Of a DNA stretch of 64,000 nt, positions 22,777 through 32,510 are shown piece by piece; within the stretch, counting starts at the first letter, position 1; the number at the start of each line of letters is the position of its first letter. A model generated the notes under the pieces. The model was not told the origin of the DNA, ran no database searches, and worked only from the letters and a program-made list of their open reading frames with translations. Position numbers and translations under genes: made by a program. The DNA comes from Bradyrhizobium diazoefficiens (GTDB lineage Bacteria > Pseudomonadota > Alphaproteobacteria > Rhizobiales > Xanthobacteraceae). The stretch lies in contig NZ_CP067100.1 in the NCBI RefSeq assembly GCF_016616235.1, positions 186,001 through 250,000 of the forward strand, read 5' to 3'.

Positions 22777-23538
22777 ATGACAAGTTGGATCATTGCCGGC
22801 TTCACCAATCGGGGGCGCGTACGTCCGCATAATGAGGATGCCGTTGCCATCGGCGACCGTATCCTTACCGGCGACATGGACGCACCGCTCGTCGTGACGT
22901 CACCGGGCGATTGCTGCCTCCTGATGATCGCCGACGGCATGGGTGGCCATGCGCACGGCGCGATGGCCAGCCGAGCCGTGCTCGATTACCTGGTTGCTGC
23001 GGTTGATCGGCTTTCAAATTCAGCCTCCTGCGCCGAGGCGATCGAGGAAACCAATCGACACCTCTACGAACTCATGCGAGAGCACGAGGAAGCGCTCGGC
23101 ATGGGTTCTACGCTCGTGGGAGCCGTTCTGACGGCCGGCCAACTACTCACATTCAACATCGGCGACAGCCGCGGCTATCTGCTCAGCGCAGGCCAATTGG
23201 TGCAGCTCAGCCAAGACGATGTACCCGAAGGCGAGAGCAGCCACATCAGTCCCCGCAAGTCCCACGCCATCACCCAAGCTTTGGGCGGCTCTCCATTTCC
23301 AATCATGGTCGAACCTCACATCTTCGTCGACGCGCCGCTTGCGCCAGGTGAGACCCTGCTCTTGTGTAGCGACGGCCTCAGCGACATGGTCAGCAGCCAC
23401 GCGATCAGCGAGGCATTGGAGACAGCCAAGGACCCGCTTCATGCCGTGAAGCATCTTGCTGCGAAAGCATTTAGCGCCGGAGCGCGGGACAACGTCTCCT
23501 TGCTTGTCGCACGCTGTTCGGTCGCGTCTGAATTGTAG
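22777..23538 (+). CDS. PP2C-family serine/threonine phosphatase
   Basis: 253 residues from the ATG at 22777. Metal-binding and catalytic motifs of the PPM/PP2C family are present: RVRPHNEDA, LMIADGMGGHAHG, MGSTLVGAVL, FNIGDSRGYLL, LLLCSDGLSDMV and GARDNVSLLV. It removes phosphate from Ser/Thr in an Mn/Mg-dependent reaction. No kinase gene lies in the window, so the partner kinase is either elsewhere or absent. Set between membrane and exported proteins, it suggests a phosphorylation-controlled envelope device. Confidence 0.92.
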   Translation: MTSWIIAGFTNRGRVRPHNEDAVAIGDRILTGDMDAPLVVTSPGDCCLLMIADGMGGHAHGAMASRAVLDYLVAAVDRLSNSASCAEAIEETNRHLYELMREHEEALGMGSTLVGAVLTAGQLLTFNIGDSRGYLLSAGQLVQLSQDDVPEGESSHISPRKSHAITQALGGSPFPIMVEPHIFVDAPLAPGETLLLCSDGLSDMVSSHAISEALETAKDPLHAVKHLAAKAFSAGARDNVSLLVARCSVASEL

Positions 23539-23554
23539 CGAGAGGAACCATTTT

Positions 23555-24094
23555 ATGGAGTTTGCGCACCCTTTCAGAACTTACTGCATCGCAACGATCT
23601 GTATCGCAATCAACTGCTCAAGCAGCTCAGCAGAAGTCATCGTCTACAAAGAAGCTTGCGCACATGACGCATTCGAAGACTGGAATCTGAGGTGCAAGAT
23701 CAACAAGAACACCTTCACCGCTGACCCCACCGATTTCCGAACCACCGCTTTCAGGGAGATCAGATCGATAACGATCTGCGCATCGTTCAATAACGGCGGC
23801 GCACTGAACATCCCCGCAACCATCGTCCACAATTACAATGACGGCAGGCAGTCCAAACCGACTGAGCTTTTCGACAGCGTAAAATTTCAAGGTAGTTTGA
23901 CGGCCAACAGAATGTCTTGGGTCGGAACAAGTCCGCGGCTCGCACCGGCCTGGCCTCGGGCGTGGAGCATGAGAGCTGATCTACTTCAGACCGGTCGGCA
24001 GAATTCATTCACCTACACAGCGACCTTACTGAATGGCCAACAGCCGGTCGGGGAGATACGAGGCTCATGCAGCTTTCTTGAGGACGACAAATGA
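23555..24094 (+). CDS. Exported hypothetical protein
   Basis: 179 residues; GAGGAA ribosome site, ATG at 23555. The N-terminal 26 residues (FRTYCIATICIAINCSSSSA) look like a Sec signal. The mature part has cysteines in pairs (ACAHDAF...LRCKI, TICASF, GSCSF) that could form disulfides, and beta-rich sequence. The family is not recognised. It follows the PP2C gene after 16 bases and overlaps the next gene by four bases (ATGA). Confidence 0.65.
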   Translation: MEFAHPFRTYCIATICIAINCSSSSAEVIVYKEACAHDAFEDWNLRCKINKNTFTADPTDFRTTAFREIRSITICASFNNGGALNIPATIVHNYNDGRQSKPTELFDSVKFQGSLTANRMSWVGTSPRLAPAWPRAWSMRADLLQTGRQNSFTYTATLLNGQQPVGEIRGSCSFLEDDK

Positions 24095-24582
24095 TCGGCC
24101 GAGCACATAAAGCCATCCTGTGTTTCAGCCTTGCCATGCTCACGGGACTTTGGTCCAAGCAGTCTTGTGCCGCAAACGTCTATCTTCACAAGGGAGAAGG
24201 TGGGGCAGGCCTCGATGCCGAACTTCAGCTTGGTGAGGCGGATCAGTTCAATCTGGCCCTGATAGGGTGCAGAAACTTTGCTAGGTCGCAGCGGGTCCAA
24301 CTCGGTCTGTATGTTAGAGCAGACAAGCTGCCTGCTGAACTCGAACGAGTCGGAAATCGAAAGGACGAAGAGCTGACCCTGTATCTCTGCATCAATGAGA
24401 CGTGTGAGGAGCGCACCTGGAAGCTCTTGGAGAGCGGGACCGGAGACACCTATTTCACGACCGCCAGCTTTCTGAAGACACGTCAGGTCATCAAATCTAT
24501 TCGTGTCATCCTGCCAAAGGAAGCGAGGAAGTACGAGTATCGGGGTGACATTGACGGAATTCTGAAGAAAATTTGCCGATAG
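24091..24582 (+). CDS. Exported hypothetical protein
   Basis: 163 residues beginning in an ATGA overlap with the previous gene. Residues 1-27 are a signal peptide (AILCFSLAMLTGLWSKQSCA). The mature part contains a Gly-rich turn (KGEGGAGLDAELQLGEAD), then alternating strands with cysteines (GCRNF, YLCINETCEER) and a C-terminal charged helix ending KKICR. Like its neighbour, it is a disulfide-bearing periplasmic or secreted protein of unknown family. Last gene of the GYF_2/PP2C unit. Confidence 0.65.
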   Translation: MIGRAHKAILCFSLAMLTGLWSKQSCAANVYLHKGEGGAGLDAELQLGEADQFNLALIGCRNFARSQRVQLGLYVRADKLPAELERVGNRKDEELTLYLCINETCEERTWKLLESGTGDTYFTTASFLKTRQVIKSIRVILPKEARKYEYRGDIDGILKKICR

Positions 24583-24921
24583 AGGACGACCAGAAGCTCG
24601 CGCCTCAGTCCGATTAAGAGTATGGGCCGGGATATGGGCGGTAGACCAGCCTATTTCGGGAAGCGCTGAAAATTAAGGGCTTTTGCCTCAGTATGGCGGA
24701 GAGAGTGTCCAAATAGGGCTATATTGCCCTCATTCGCACATGTTCGCCGATCTTCGGGAAACTCCTGCGCCACAGCGGCAAGCGTACGTCGGACCTCATA
24801 GCGTTCATGCCAACTCGCCTGAAGTTCTCGCGCAAATGTAGGCTGGCGTATGGGCCAAGACGTTCGACGGAAGGTTGGGCATTGGATCGAGCCAGCCTCG
24901 GCTCCGTCTACGTGTATATCG
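24583..24921. other. Convergent intergenic region, no supported gene
   Basis: About 340 bases between the ends of the PP2C unit and the seven-gene defence operon. A minus-strand frame runs through it but overlaps the HNH gene in another frame and shows no domain. No strong hairpin terminator was seen. Confidence 0.45.
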
Positions 24922-25677
24922 CTAGTGACTTGCGCGTACTCGTTGGCGATGACGAACGAGCCGGCGGCGATGCTCGTCGGTAAGAGAAATTGGAGTGTGC
25001 CAGCGCAGTTCGGCACGCGCGGCTTCGCTGAGGCCGGCCGAGAACTCCGGCCTTCCCTCATCGTCGAAGGTCACGAGTGCGCGGTCGAATGCGGCGTCCC
25101 AAAGCGCTGAAAGGAGAAGGCCGTTATGCACGTCGAGCCGTTCGGCGTCGCTTTCGCAATCTGCCCATGGGATGATGTGCGATGCGCGCAGTAGGGCCGG
25201 GTCGGAAATCCCGGTGAGGGGACAGCGCCCCTGCCAGTAGTCCATCAGGCGATCGCGAAAAACGTCCTGCCCGATCCTCTGCACGACGAGCCGCTCGACC
25301 TCGGTGGTCCGGGGCAGGTCAGCGACCCGGCGCTCAAACTCCTGGAGCGGTGCATCGGGCAGGCTGACACCCAGCTCATAGGTCCGATGCAGCGCCGCAT
25401 AGAGGGCGCCGAGCGTGTCAAAGAAGAAGCGAGCTCGGCCGGGACCGGAGATGTCGGCTTCGGGTACGCTGAGTTCACGGATGATGCCGAGATGGTCAAG
25501 GGCCAGAAGCCATGGCCCTGACGGTCCTATGGCCGCCAGATAGACCGTACCCTTCGCTGTAGTCGAGCCGAAGGCCGCCCAGCCCCTTTCTTCACCCAGT
25601 ATCCGGCGAAAGCCGTTCTGCGAGGCGGCCTTTTGGCATTCCTCGCGGACGACAAAGGACTGCGGCGATTCAAGCAC
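24922..25677 (-). CDS. HNH_2-type endonuclease
   Basis: 251 residues from a GTG, 13 bases after the SMC-like gene. Residues 1-140 are an unrecognised N-terminal domain (GWAAFGSTTAKGTVYLAAIG, then a helical part). Residues 148-215 form the HNH core: YWQGRCPLTG, LLRASHIIPWA, HNGLLLSALWDAAFDRALVTF. The His in ASHIIPW and the Asn in HNGL are the expected catalytic residues. HNH_2 domains occur at the ends of restriction-like proteins. As the last gene of the operon it may supply the cleavage activity for the methylase/ATPase set. Confidence 0.85.
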   Translation of the reverse strand: MLESPQSFVVREECQKAASQNGFRRILGEERGWAAFGSTTAKGTVYLAAIGPSGPWLLALDHLGIIRELSVPEADISGPGRARFFFDTLGALYAALHRTYELGVSLPDAPLQEFERRVADLPRTTEVERLVVQRIGQDVFRDRLMDYWQGRCPLTGISDPALLRASHIIPWADCESDAERLDVHNGLLLSALWDAAFDRALVTFDDEGRPEFSAGLSEAARAELRWHTPISLTDEHRRRLVRHRQRVRASH

Positions 25678-25690
25678 TGTCCGGCCCTCA

Positions 25691-27673
25691 CTATAGATCG
25701 CGCGCCATCAATCGCTCCGAGCCCGGCGCCCCTCTCAGGACCAGCCTCAGCCAGGGATCGCGACGAAGGTCATCTGGGGGACGGGTAGTCGTCGTCACGA
25801 TGTACTGAAATGGCGTTGTCTTCCTCGGCGCCTCAAGCTCGCGCATCAGGCGGAAAAGCTCATCGTAGATGCTGAGGCCGAGATCGGCTTCACGGGGACT
25901 GTCGTGAACAAGGAATGCGGGAACACTGGTCGCACCCTCGATGCTCAGACAAAGGCAGGCGAGATCGAAAGCCAACACCTTCAGGGATTCGATGGCGGCT
26001 GTTCGGCGATCTCCGTCGACATCGACGGTCAATTGCAGCCTATCGCCGCTCAAGGTCACGGTTCCCTTCGCATTCTCATTGACCATGCGACGAATAATGG
26101 CTGAGAATTTCTCCGTTATTCGACCGAAAGTCAGGCTCTGCTTGTCGCGGAAGGCTGCAAGCCGCTCCCGTTCTTTGGTCAACTTTTCGTCGAGGTTAAG
26201 CAACCGCTTCCGTACCTCATCTCGCTCAGTCGATAGCTCGGAAAAGCGCTCGACCCCTTCCTTGAGTCGTGTCGCCGCCTGCCAGGCGGACGCACGCGTG
26301 TCGCGCACACTTTCGATGGTTTGTACCCTCTTCTCTGCCTGCTCGACTTGCTGGCGCCCGAGAACGGTGGCAGGCTGAAGAGCTTTTAGTCGAGCTTCCA
26401 GACTGTCGATCTTTTGCTTCTGATTGCTAACCTCCTGGCGCTTGGCGGCCAGGCGGGCTCGGCAATCTGTCTCATTGTGCAGCTTGTGAGACAATCCGCA
26501 TTTCTCCGCGAGCGCCTTATCAATCGGCACCTCACAGATCGGGCACACCTGACTGGCCGCATTCTCCGCCGCTGCGGACAGACTTGGCATTTCGCTGGAG
26601 AGCAGAGTCAGAACGTGGTTCTCGGCCGGTATCTGGGCCTCCAGGCGGATGCGCTCTTCGTCAGTGCTCCGCAGTATTTCGCGGGCTTCCTGCAACGCCT
26701 TGCGGGCCTGTCCGAGTTCCGCGGTGTCGCCAGTCGGAAGCTGGGCGGCCGCAGCGAGCCGCCCGTCGGCGGCCTTTCGAAATACCTCCAGGAGCAGGGG
26801 CATCTCGGGCACGGTCTGTCCGGAAAGGCCGAGCTGTTCAATCAATCGTTCGTGGCGTCTACCGCGATCCCAATCGAGGTACGACGCTTCCCGCTCCGCC
26901 GTGGCGACTTCGGTTCGCAGCGCTTCCTCCGCGCGTCGAGTTTGCTGTTCCTCTTCAGTAATCGCCATGAGGAACGCCCGAAGCGCCTCGCGCCGCGGTC
27001 CGGTTTCACGTCCACTTGCTGGCAATGGTGCATCGGAGCCGGATGCGGGGGAGCGCCAATCGAGAACGTCGTCAAAGCGGCATTCCTGATCGCGCGTGAG
27101 CCAGGCGAGCGCTATCGGCCATGCCTTCTGGCTGGGCTGAAGACGAGCCAAACCCGCGACACCGGCCGTCACGATGGCCTGCTCTATCGCCTCGATCAGT
27201 GGATCGATGCTTGTTGTCGCACCATCGCCCGCAGCAATCTCATCGAGATTGCCGTCGGCAATCGCGACATGCCGGCGCCGGATGCCGAGTGGCCGCACGA
27301 CGGCCCAGCACACGCCATCGAGAATCACCTCCGCGCCGACGATCCCATTCGGAAAAGCGACCGCGATCCGTTCCCGTTGGGTTTCGTCGGCGAAGCGCTG
27401 CTCGCCGAGGCAGTAGCGCAGCAGGCGGCAGAACAAGGTCTTGCCGCTTCCGTGACCAATGGCGCGCACGCCGCCCGCACTGTTTTCATCGAAACCGTCC
27501 GGTGACCAGATGATGTTCAGCCCCGGCCGAAGCATGATGTCCTCGCGGATTTTCGGGCCACCGGGCGCCTCCCAGAGCGCCAGGCGCCGCACCCAGAGGC
27601 GCGGCTCTTTCAGGCCCGCCGGAACGGTCAGGCTGAGCTTCGGGGCATCGAACATCTCATGCTGCTGCGACAT
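25691..27673 (-). CDS. SMC/Rad50-like ATPase with zinc hook
   Basis: 660 residues from the ATG at 27673, which overlaps the methyltransferase end by 17 bases. Walker A is GHGSGKT (73-79). A first coiled coil covers about 235-370, then a CxxC zinc-hook-like turn (C377-P-I-C380), a second coiled coil (about 400-520), and a C-terminal ATPase lobe with FLVHDSPREADLG as Walker B and D-loop (Asp-Ser in place of the usual Asp-Glu). A layout of head, coil, hook, coil and head is that of Rad50/SbcC-type proteins. These clamp DNA and often partner a nuclease; here the following HNH gene is the obvious candidate. Confidence 0.8.
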   Translation of the reverse strand: MSQQHEMFDAPKLSLTVPAGLKEPRLWVRRLALWEAPGGPKIREDIMLRPGLNIIWSPDGFDENSAGGVRAIGHGSGKTLFCRLLRYCLGEQRFADETQRERIAVAFPNGIVGAEVILDGVCWAVVRPLGIRRRHVAIADGNLDEIAAGDGATTSIDPLIEAIEQAIVTAGVAGLARLQPSQKAWPIALAWLTRDQECRFDDVLDWRSPASGSDAPLPASGRETGPRREALRAFLMAITEEEQQTRRAEEALRTEVATAEREASYLDWDRGRRHERLIEQLGLSGQTVPEMPLLLEVFRKAADGRLAAAAQLPTGDTAELGQARKALQEAREILRSTDEERIRLEAQIPAENHVLTLLSSEMPSLSAAAENAASQVCPICEVPIDKALAEKCGLSHKLHNETDCRARLAAKRQEVSNQKQKIDSLEARLKALQPATVLGRQQVEQAEKRVQTIESVRDTRASAWQAATRLKEGVERFSELSTERDEVRKRLLNLDEKLTKERERLAAFRDKQSLTFGRITEKFSAIIRRMVNENAKGTVTLSGDRLQLTVDVDGDRRTAAIESLKVLAFDLACLCLSIEGATSVPAFLVHDSPREADLGLSIYDELFRLMRELEAPRKTTPFQYIVTTTTRPPDDLRRDPWLRLVLRGAPGSERLMARDL

Positions 27674-30600
27674 GCGTGACCCAGCTTCGAACCTCGTCGG
27701 GCAAGGAGGTGACCGTCGCATCCAGATCGAGCGAACCTAGCGCCTCCAGCACGAATCCAGACCGTCCATCCGGCCAGCCAGCAGTGTCGAACGCATCGAG
27801 GCCCGGCCCCGGCGCCCATGTTCCCGCCGACAGGTTCTCGATCAAACGTCCGTTGCCGCGATGGTTGGAGACGGCTGTGCCCCAGCCCTGATTGCTGCGT
27901 GCCGCGAAGCCGATCACATTCCCCGTACGCGGCTCGGCCTCCTTTCCGACCAGCCGTCGCCACTCCCGCGCTCCTGGCTCCGGGAGCAGCGACGTCAGAA
28001 GGTGCGGCTCCAGTATCATCGCGGCAGCGAGGCGGATCGTCCGGCTCGGCGTCGGCCCGTTGACCGCCTTGAGGATCGCGGTCAGGGCAGCGCCAGCGTC
28101 ATTCGGCTGCTGCGCTGCGCGCGTCCAAGTTCCATCGGGCAGAGCGGCGAGAGCAGGCTTCTGAATGGTTGGTGCTGTATGTGCGCCCTGACTCGCCCCG
28201 AGTCCGAGAGCGACGAATGTCCCATCGGCCTCCATCCGCTGCCACGCTTCCAGCACCAAACGCTCGGTGCGGTATCCGCCGTGGAGGCGGATTTCCTTTT
28301 CCTTCAACACGCGGAAGGTTTCGGAGGGATAGTCCACGCCCTTAACCTTGGCCGGGTCGAGCACGTATTGCAGCTCTTCATGGGTCAGGCCGTATTTACT
28401 GGCGAAGAAGACATCGAGTTCGGCACGTACTTGCGCGCGGCGATTCTCATTCCACGCGAAGGGCTGACCGGAATATCCCAGATCCTCCGCCCAAGCCTTC
28501 ATGGCGTGGCTGGTGTAGGTCAGCTCCAGCACGCGCGGGCGGATGAAGTCGAGATCGTCGGTGGAAAAGGCCGAAGGCGGAAGGACGGGAAACTGGTTCA
28601 GGTAGCCAAAAGTCAGGTGCGTGCCCCCGACCTTTTGACGCGCAACGAAATCAAGGACTATGGACGATACGTTGGCGAGGAACGCGCCACCGAGTTCTGC
28701 ACTGACGTTAAGGAAGAACTGAGGCGACGTGTGCCCTACCGCAACTTTCGGGATCACGCTCGCGATCACCGTCCGTTCATTGGTCGCATTGGTGATGTCC
28801 CGCCACGCCATGAGCCAACGCGGCTGTTTCGCGGCAATCAGGAGTTCGGCGAGGCGGAGCGTATCCTTTGGCCCCTCCGCGACGAGGGTCAGATCGGCCA
28901 CCGTCAGCGGCGTCTCGCACTGCATTTCGTCGCCGGCGGCAAGCGTCTTTGGATCGAGCAGGAAGCGTTCAGGCGATGCCTTGAGCGCTCCACGCCAATC
29001 CTGCGCACGGCCGAGGAAATGGAAGATGTCGGCCTCTCGCGCTGGCTTTCCTTCAAGGGCGGGAATGGCACCGGCCAGCCAGATGATAAGCGCCTTAAGT
29101 GCCATGGCGCGAGCGCTTTCCTGCGCATCGACGTCTGTTTTTCGGCGTCCCTTTCCACCTTCGCCTCGCGCCAGCCTGACGGCGCTTTTCAATGCCGCCG
29201 GCACGCGGGCGGCGCGCAAGATGACCTCTTCCTCCGGCACCCAATAACGCGGCGACGGCTCGAAATCCGGGTTCTGCTTTTCGGCACGGGTGCAGTCTCG
29301 GGCGCTTTCCTCATCATTGCTTGCGCCGACGCCAAAGGTCGCCCAGCGGTGATCGAAGTGATGGATCATCTTGGCTTCGTAGAGTGGCACACAGCGCTCG
29401 GTGCCTGCCGCAGTCTCCAGCACCCAGTCCGGGCCATCGCGCCGCCAGCCCTCGGCTGCAAACCGCGCCGCTGCTCGGAACCACGCGGCGTCTTCCGCCA
29501 TGTGCCAGATTCGGCTTTGAAAGGTGGCGCCCCAAGGATTTCCCTCCGCCCCCTTCGCCTCTTCAATCAGCACGGGCACGCGGGCATAGAGCTTCGCCGT
29601 CAAGTCGGCGTCGGCGCGAGAACGAAAAACAGGCGCAGTGCGGGTATTGGGGTTCAGTCGGGCAATTTCGTCCGAGGCTAGGCTAAAGCGGCGGTCAGGA
29701 TTTGCAAGGAAAGTGACTTGCCTGAGAAAGAAGGCAAACTCTGACTGGCCATTTGCTGGTACTCCGATGGAGAGTAGAGCAAATTTGAATGCATGATGGA
29801 CACTGGCAAAGATCATCTCCTCATTCTCGAAGGAATACAAAGCAGACAACCGCTTACTCTCCACCAATGCGGCGAAGAACGGCGCAGTATTGGCATCGGT
29901 AGCAATACCAGTGGGAACGATCACACCGGCCCGTCCGGTTGGCTTAGCGAGGCGAGAGAATAGCTCGGCGAAAAGAGCGTAGGTGTTGACATCTCCTCTG
30001 CCAGTAAGCCGATATCGTCCCGACGATCGCGCGAATTCGCTTGCCGCCTCTGCCGTGCGCTTGGCGAATATAAAATCCCGCCACAAGCGTCCATCCGCAC
30101 TCTCAGGATCGGCCGGCTCCAGTGCGTCGATCAACTTCTGCCGCTCCGCCTTGTTGGGCGCACTGGCGATTGCTGGGGAGCGCGCGGCAAAAAACTCCTG
30201 CTCCTGGAGCTTGAATCGTTCCCATGGCGGATTTCCGATGACTACGTCGAAACCGCCATCGCACTCCATGACCTCGGGAAATTCGATGAACCAGTGAAAG
30301 GCGTTCACCTTCTGAGCGGTTAGCGTAGCTCCCTTGCGCAGATGCTCGGCGGGCACCTGGCCGCCTGCCGCCTGCCACACGTGTTCGGTCAGCGGCATGA
30401 CGTCTGCACTCGTTGCGGCGCCCGCTGCTTTTGGCGTGAAGAAAGCCGGCATGTAGAAATTGGCCGAGATATAGAGGTCGCTGGCTGTCTTCAGGCTCTG
30501 CCAATCATCCGATGCGCGTATTGCCTCGAAGCCACGCGCCTTCGCCTCCACGCTGTCCAGATCGTCTTGCGCCATCTCCTTCAGCTTATGATCCTGCGCG

Positions 30601-32507
30601 GCTAGGATTTCAGGCGGCGACCAGTCCTGGAACAGTTGCAGATGCTCTTTCGCCCGGTCACGTTGTTCCTTGTTGAGGCGGGCGTAGCGACGGGAGAGTT
30701 CCTTGTCGTCGCCGGTCAGCGGCTTGTAGGCTTCATCGGGTAAGCCCTCGCGCAACATCGTGCGGTCGAACACACCTATCAGGCTGTCGCCGCAGCGAAT
30801 CTGTGCGTCGAAGAAGGCCAGCGGGCGGCCTGGCTCCAGCGCTTCGATCCACAGCGCGACCTTGGTCAGCTCGACCGCCATGGGATTGCGGTCCACGCCA
30901 TAGAGGCAGCGGCAGGCGACTTCACGCAATGCATGGCGGAAGTCGGCAGCCGAAGGGATTCCTCCGGCGCGATGCCGGGCGACGCGGGTGGCTATGCGCC
31001 GCGCCGCCGCTAGCAAGAAATGCCCGGAGCCGCAGGCTGGATCGATCACGGTGAGCTTCAGGAGCGCTTCGACAGGATCGGAAGCTTTAGCTTCCCGCTC
31101 ATCGAGCATCGGATTGAGCGTAGTGTCGAGCAGGAGCTGCACCAAGCTGTCGGGCGTATAGTAGGAGCCGGTGGTCTTGCGCTGATTACCCTTCTGCTCG
31201 GCGGCTTCCGAGGCGAAGACCAGCGCCTTGCCCTCGTCGCCGAGTTGCGGCTGAAGTTCGAGCAGAGATTCGTAGACCGAGCCCAGCTCCTCGGTCTCCA
31301 TCGCCCGCCAGTTCACCGGCACCATCCCGGCCTTGTCTGAGAGCCAGGACAGCCGGTAGAGCGCCTCCATGAAGGCGCGGTTGCGCAGGCGCGAGGTTTC
31401 GAGATGCGGCAGCATGCCGGCGCCGAAGAGGCCGCCAAGCGGCGGCAGGCCGAGCGCCGGCTCGCCGTACGCAAGGCCGCGGAAGACAACCTTGATGCCC
31501 TCGTAGCGGTCGTGGTGTTTGTCCCAGGTGGCGCCGCGGGCCGCTTGCGCCCGAAGCGCAGCAAGGCTGTAGCCGTCGGTGTAGAGTTTGCAGGCATCCG
31601 GCTTCGCCGCTTCGGGATGAAGCAGGCTGCGGTCCTCGGCCACCATCAGGAAGATGAGGCGATAGACGAGGCGAAGAAGCTCGTTGAACCATTCGGTCCG
31701 GTCGATTGCGCCGGATTTCAGGCGGGCGGCGAGATCGGGGTTGGCTTCGAGAAAACCTGAGCCAAGCACCCTGAGCGCGGTTTCGACCTGGGCCGCCAAC
31801 TTGTCTCGGGCAGCTTCACCCTCGCGCGAGCCGGCCTCGCGCCAGCGTTCGAGCGCGCAATCGGTGACGGGTGCGCCGGCGACGCCGAACCGTGTGCGAT
31901 GGATGAGCGACCAGAGCACGGCGAAGGAGGCGGCGTCCTCATTCGTGAATATCTGAGCAAGATCGGCCTCGATATAGGCCGGCCGGGTCAGTGAGGCGTT
32001 GTCGCGCATGAGGCGGAGGAACGTCCCGTTGGTGACTAGGCCCCAAAGCGCGTCATCGCTGTCGTTGAGATAGTCCTGGAGCGCGAAAGCCGGGGACCGC
32101 GAACGACCGGTCGAGAGCGTCGGACTGCGTCGGTCGAGTTTTTCTTCGGCAGGCGGCACGACGACGACAGGAACGCGACCACCGGCGAGGAAGGAGATCA
32201 CGCCATCGGCCCGAGCGAGATCGTCGAAGCCGAAGGTTTCCGCAAGGAAGGCCCGCACGAAACGCTGCGTCGCCTCGGCCGAGGGTTTCTGAAGTTTGGC
32301 GAAGGCATCGAAATGGGACTGTCCGACGCGGAAGGCGGTTGAAACCTCCTCGCGGATCGTCAGCCCCTTGCGGATTCGATAATCCTCCTCCGTCTGGTCG
32401 GATGCCTGTCGGCGGTCGATGCTGGCGACCATGGCGGGCGCGATCAGGTTGCCCTCCAGGGTCAGCGAGGGCCAAGCTAACATGTCGGTGACGGGCTTGC
32501 GCGCCAT
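27657..32507 (-). CDS. Large N6-adenine DNA methyltransferase (Eco57I/DrmMI-like)
   Basis: 1616 residues. SAM motif I is DPACGSGHFLL (489-499) and catalytic motif IV is NPPW (759-762), the N6-adenine class. Residues 1-450 are an N-terminal domain with no intact PD-(D/E)XK signature that I can see, so this is probably a modification-only enzyme rather than a type IIG enzyme. The long C-terminal part (about 1000-1616) would hold target recognition (QFFLNVSAELGGAFLANV region). Such proteins mark self DNA in DISARM, BREX and helicase-methylase-ATPase systems. Its ATG lies three bases after the SNF2 helicase stop. Confidence 0.88.
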   Translation of the reverse strand: MARKPVTDMLAWPSLTLEGNLIAPAMVASIDRRQASDQTEEDYRIRKGLTIREEVSTAFRVGQSHFDAFAKLQKPSAEATQRFVRAFLAETFGFDDLARADGVISFLAGGRVPVVVVPPAEEKLDRRSPTLSTGRSRSPAFALQDYLNDSDDALWGLVTNGTFLRLMRDNASLTRPAYIEADLAQIFTNEDAASFAVLWSLIHRTRFGVAGAPVTDCALERWREAGSREGEAARDKLAAQVETALRVLGSGFLEANPDLAARLKSGAIDRTEWFNELLRLVYRLIFLMVAEDRSLLHPEAAKPDACKLYTDGYSLAALRAQAARGATWDKHHDRYEGIKVVFRGLAYGEPALGLPPLGGLFGAGMLPHLETSRLRNRAFMEALYRLSWLSDKAGMVPVNWRAMETEELGSVYESLLELQPQLGDEGKALVFASEAAEQKGNQRKTTGSYYTPDSLVQLLLDTTLNPMLDEREAKASDPVEALLKLTVIDPACGSGHFLLAAARRIATRVARHRAGGIPSAADFRHALREVACRCLYGVDRNPMAVELTKVALWIEALEPGRPLAFFDAQIRCGDSLIGVFDRTMLREGLPDEAYKPLTGDDKELSRRYARLNKEQRDRAKEHLQLFQDWSPPEILAAQDHKLKEMAQDDLDSVEAKARGFEAIRASDDWQSLKTASDLYISANFYMPAFFTPKAAGAATSADVMPLTEHVWQAAGGQVPAEHLRKGATLTAQKVNAFHWFIEFPEVMECDGGFDVVIGNPPWERFKLQEQEFFAARSPAIASAPNKAERQKLIDALEPADPESADGRLWRDFIFAKRTAEAASEFARSSGRYRLTGRGDVNTYALFAELFSRLAKPTGRAGVIVPTGIATDANTAPFFAALVESKRLSALYSFENEEMIFASVHHAFKFALLSIGVPANGQSEFAFFLRQVTFLANPDRRFSLASDEIARLNPNTRTAPVFRSRADADLTAKLYARVPVLIEEAKGAEGNPWGATFQSRIWHMAEDAAWFRAAARFAAEGWRRDGPDWVLETAAGTERCVPLYEAKMIHHFDHRWATFGVGASNDEESARDCTRAEKQNPDFEPSPRYWVPEEEVILRAARVPAALKSAVRLARGEGGKGRRKTDVDAQESARAMALKALIIWLAGAIPALEGKPAREADIFHFLGRAQDWRGALKASPERFLLDPKTLAAGDEMQCETPLTVADLTLVAEGPKDTLRLAELLIAAKQPRWLMAWRDITNATNERTVIASVIPKVAVGHTSPQFFLNVSAELGGAFLANVSSIVLDFVARQKVGGTHLTFGYLNQFPVLPPSAFSTDDLDFIRPRVLELTYTSHAMKAWAEDLGYSGQPFAWNENRRAQVRAELDVFFASKYGLTHEELQYVLDPAKVKGVDYPSETFRVLKEKEIRLHGGYRTERLVLEAWQRMEADGTFVALGLGASQGAHTAPTIQKPALAALPDGTWTRAAQQPNDAGAALTAILKAVNGPTPSRTIRLAAAMILEPHLLTSLLPEPGAREWRRLVGKEAEPRTGNVIGFAARSNQGWGTAVSNHRGNGRLIENLSAGTWAPGPGLDAFDTAGWPDGRSGFVLEALGSLDLDATVTSLPDEVRSWVTHVAAA

Positions 32508-32510
32508 GGC

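Noticed and set aside
24651..25061. Minus-strand frame of 136 codons near the end of the HNH gene
   Set aside because: It overlaps the HNH gene out of frame, with no ribosome site or recognisable domain.
26414..27505. Plus-strand open frame of 363 codons
   Set aside because: Antisense of the SMC-like ATPase, whose Walker A, coils and zinc hook are clear on the minus strand.
27861..29681. Plus-strand open frame of 606 codons
   Set aside because: Antisense of the methyltransferase gene; low-complexity Arg-rich product.
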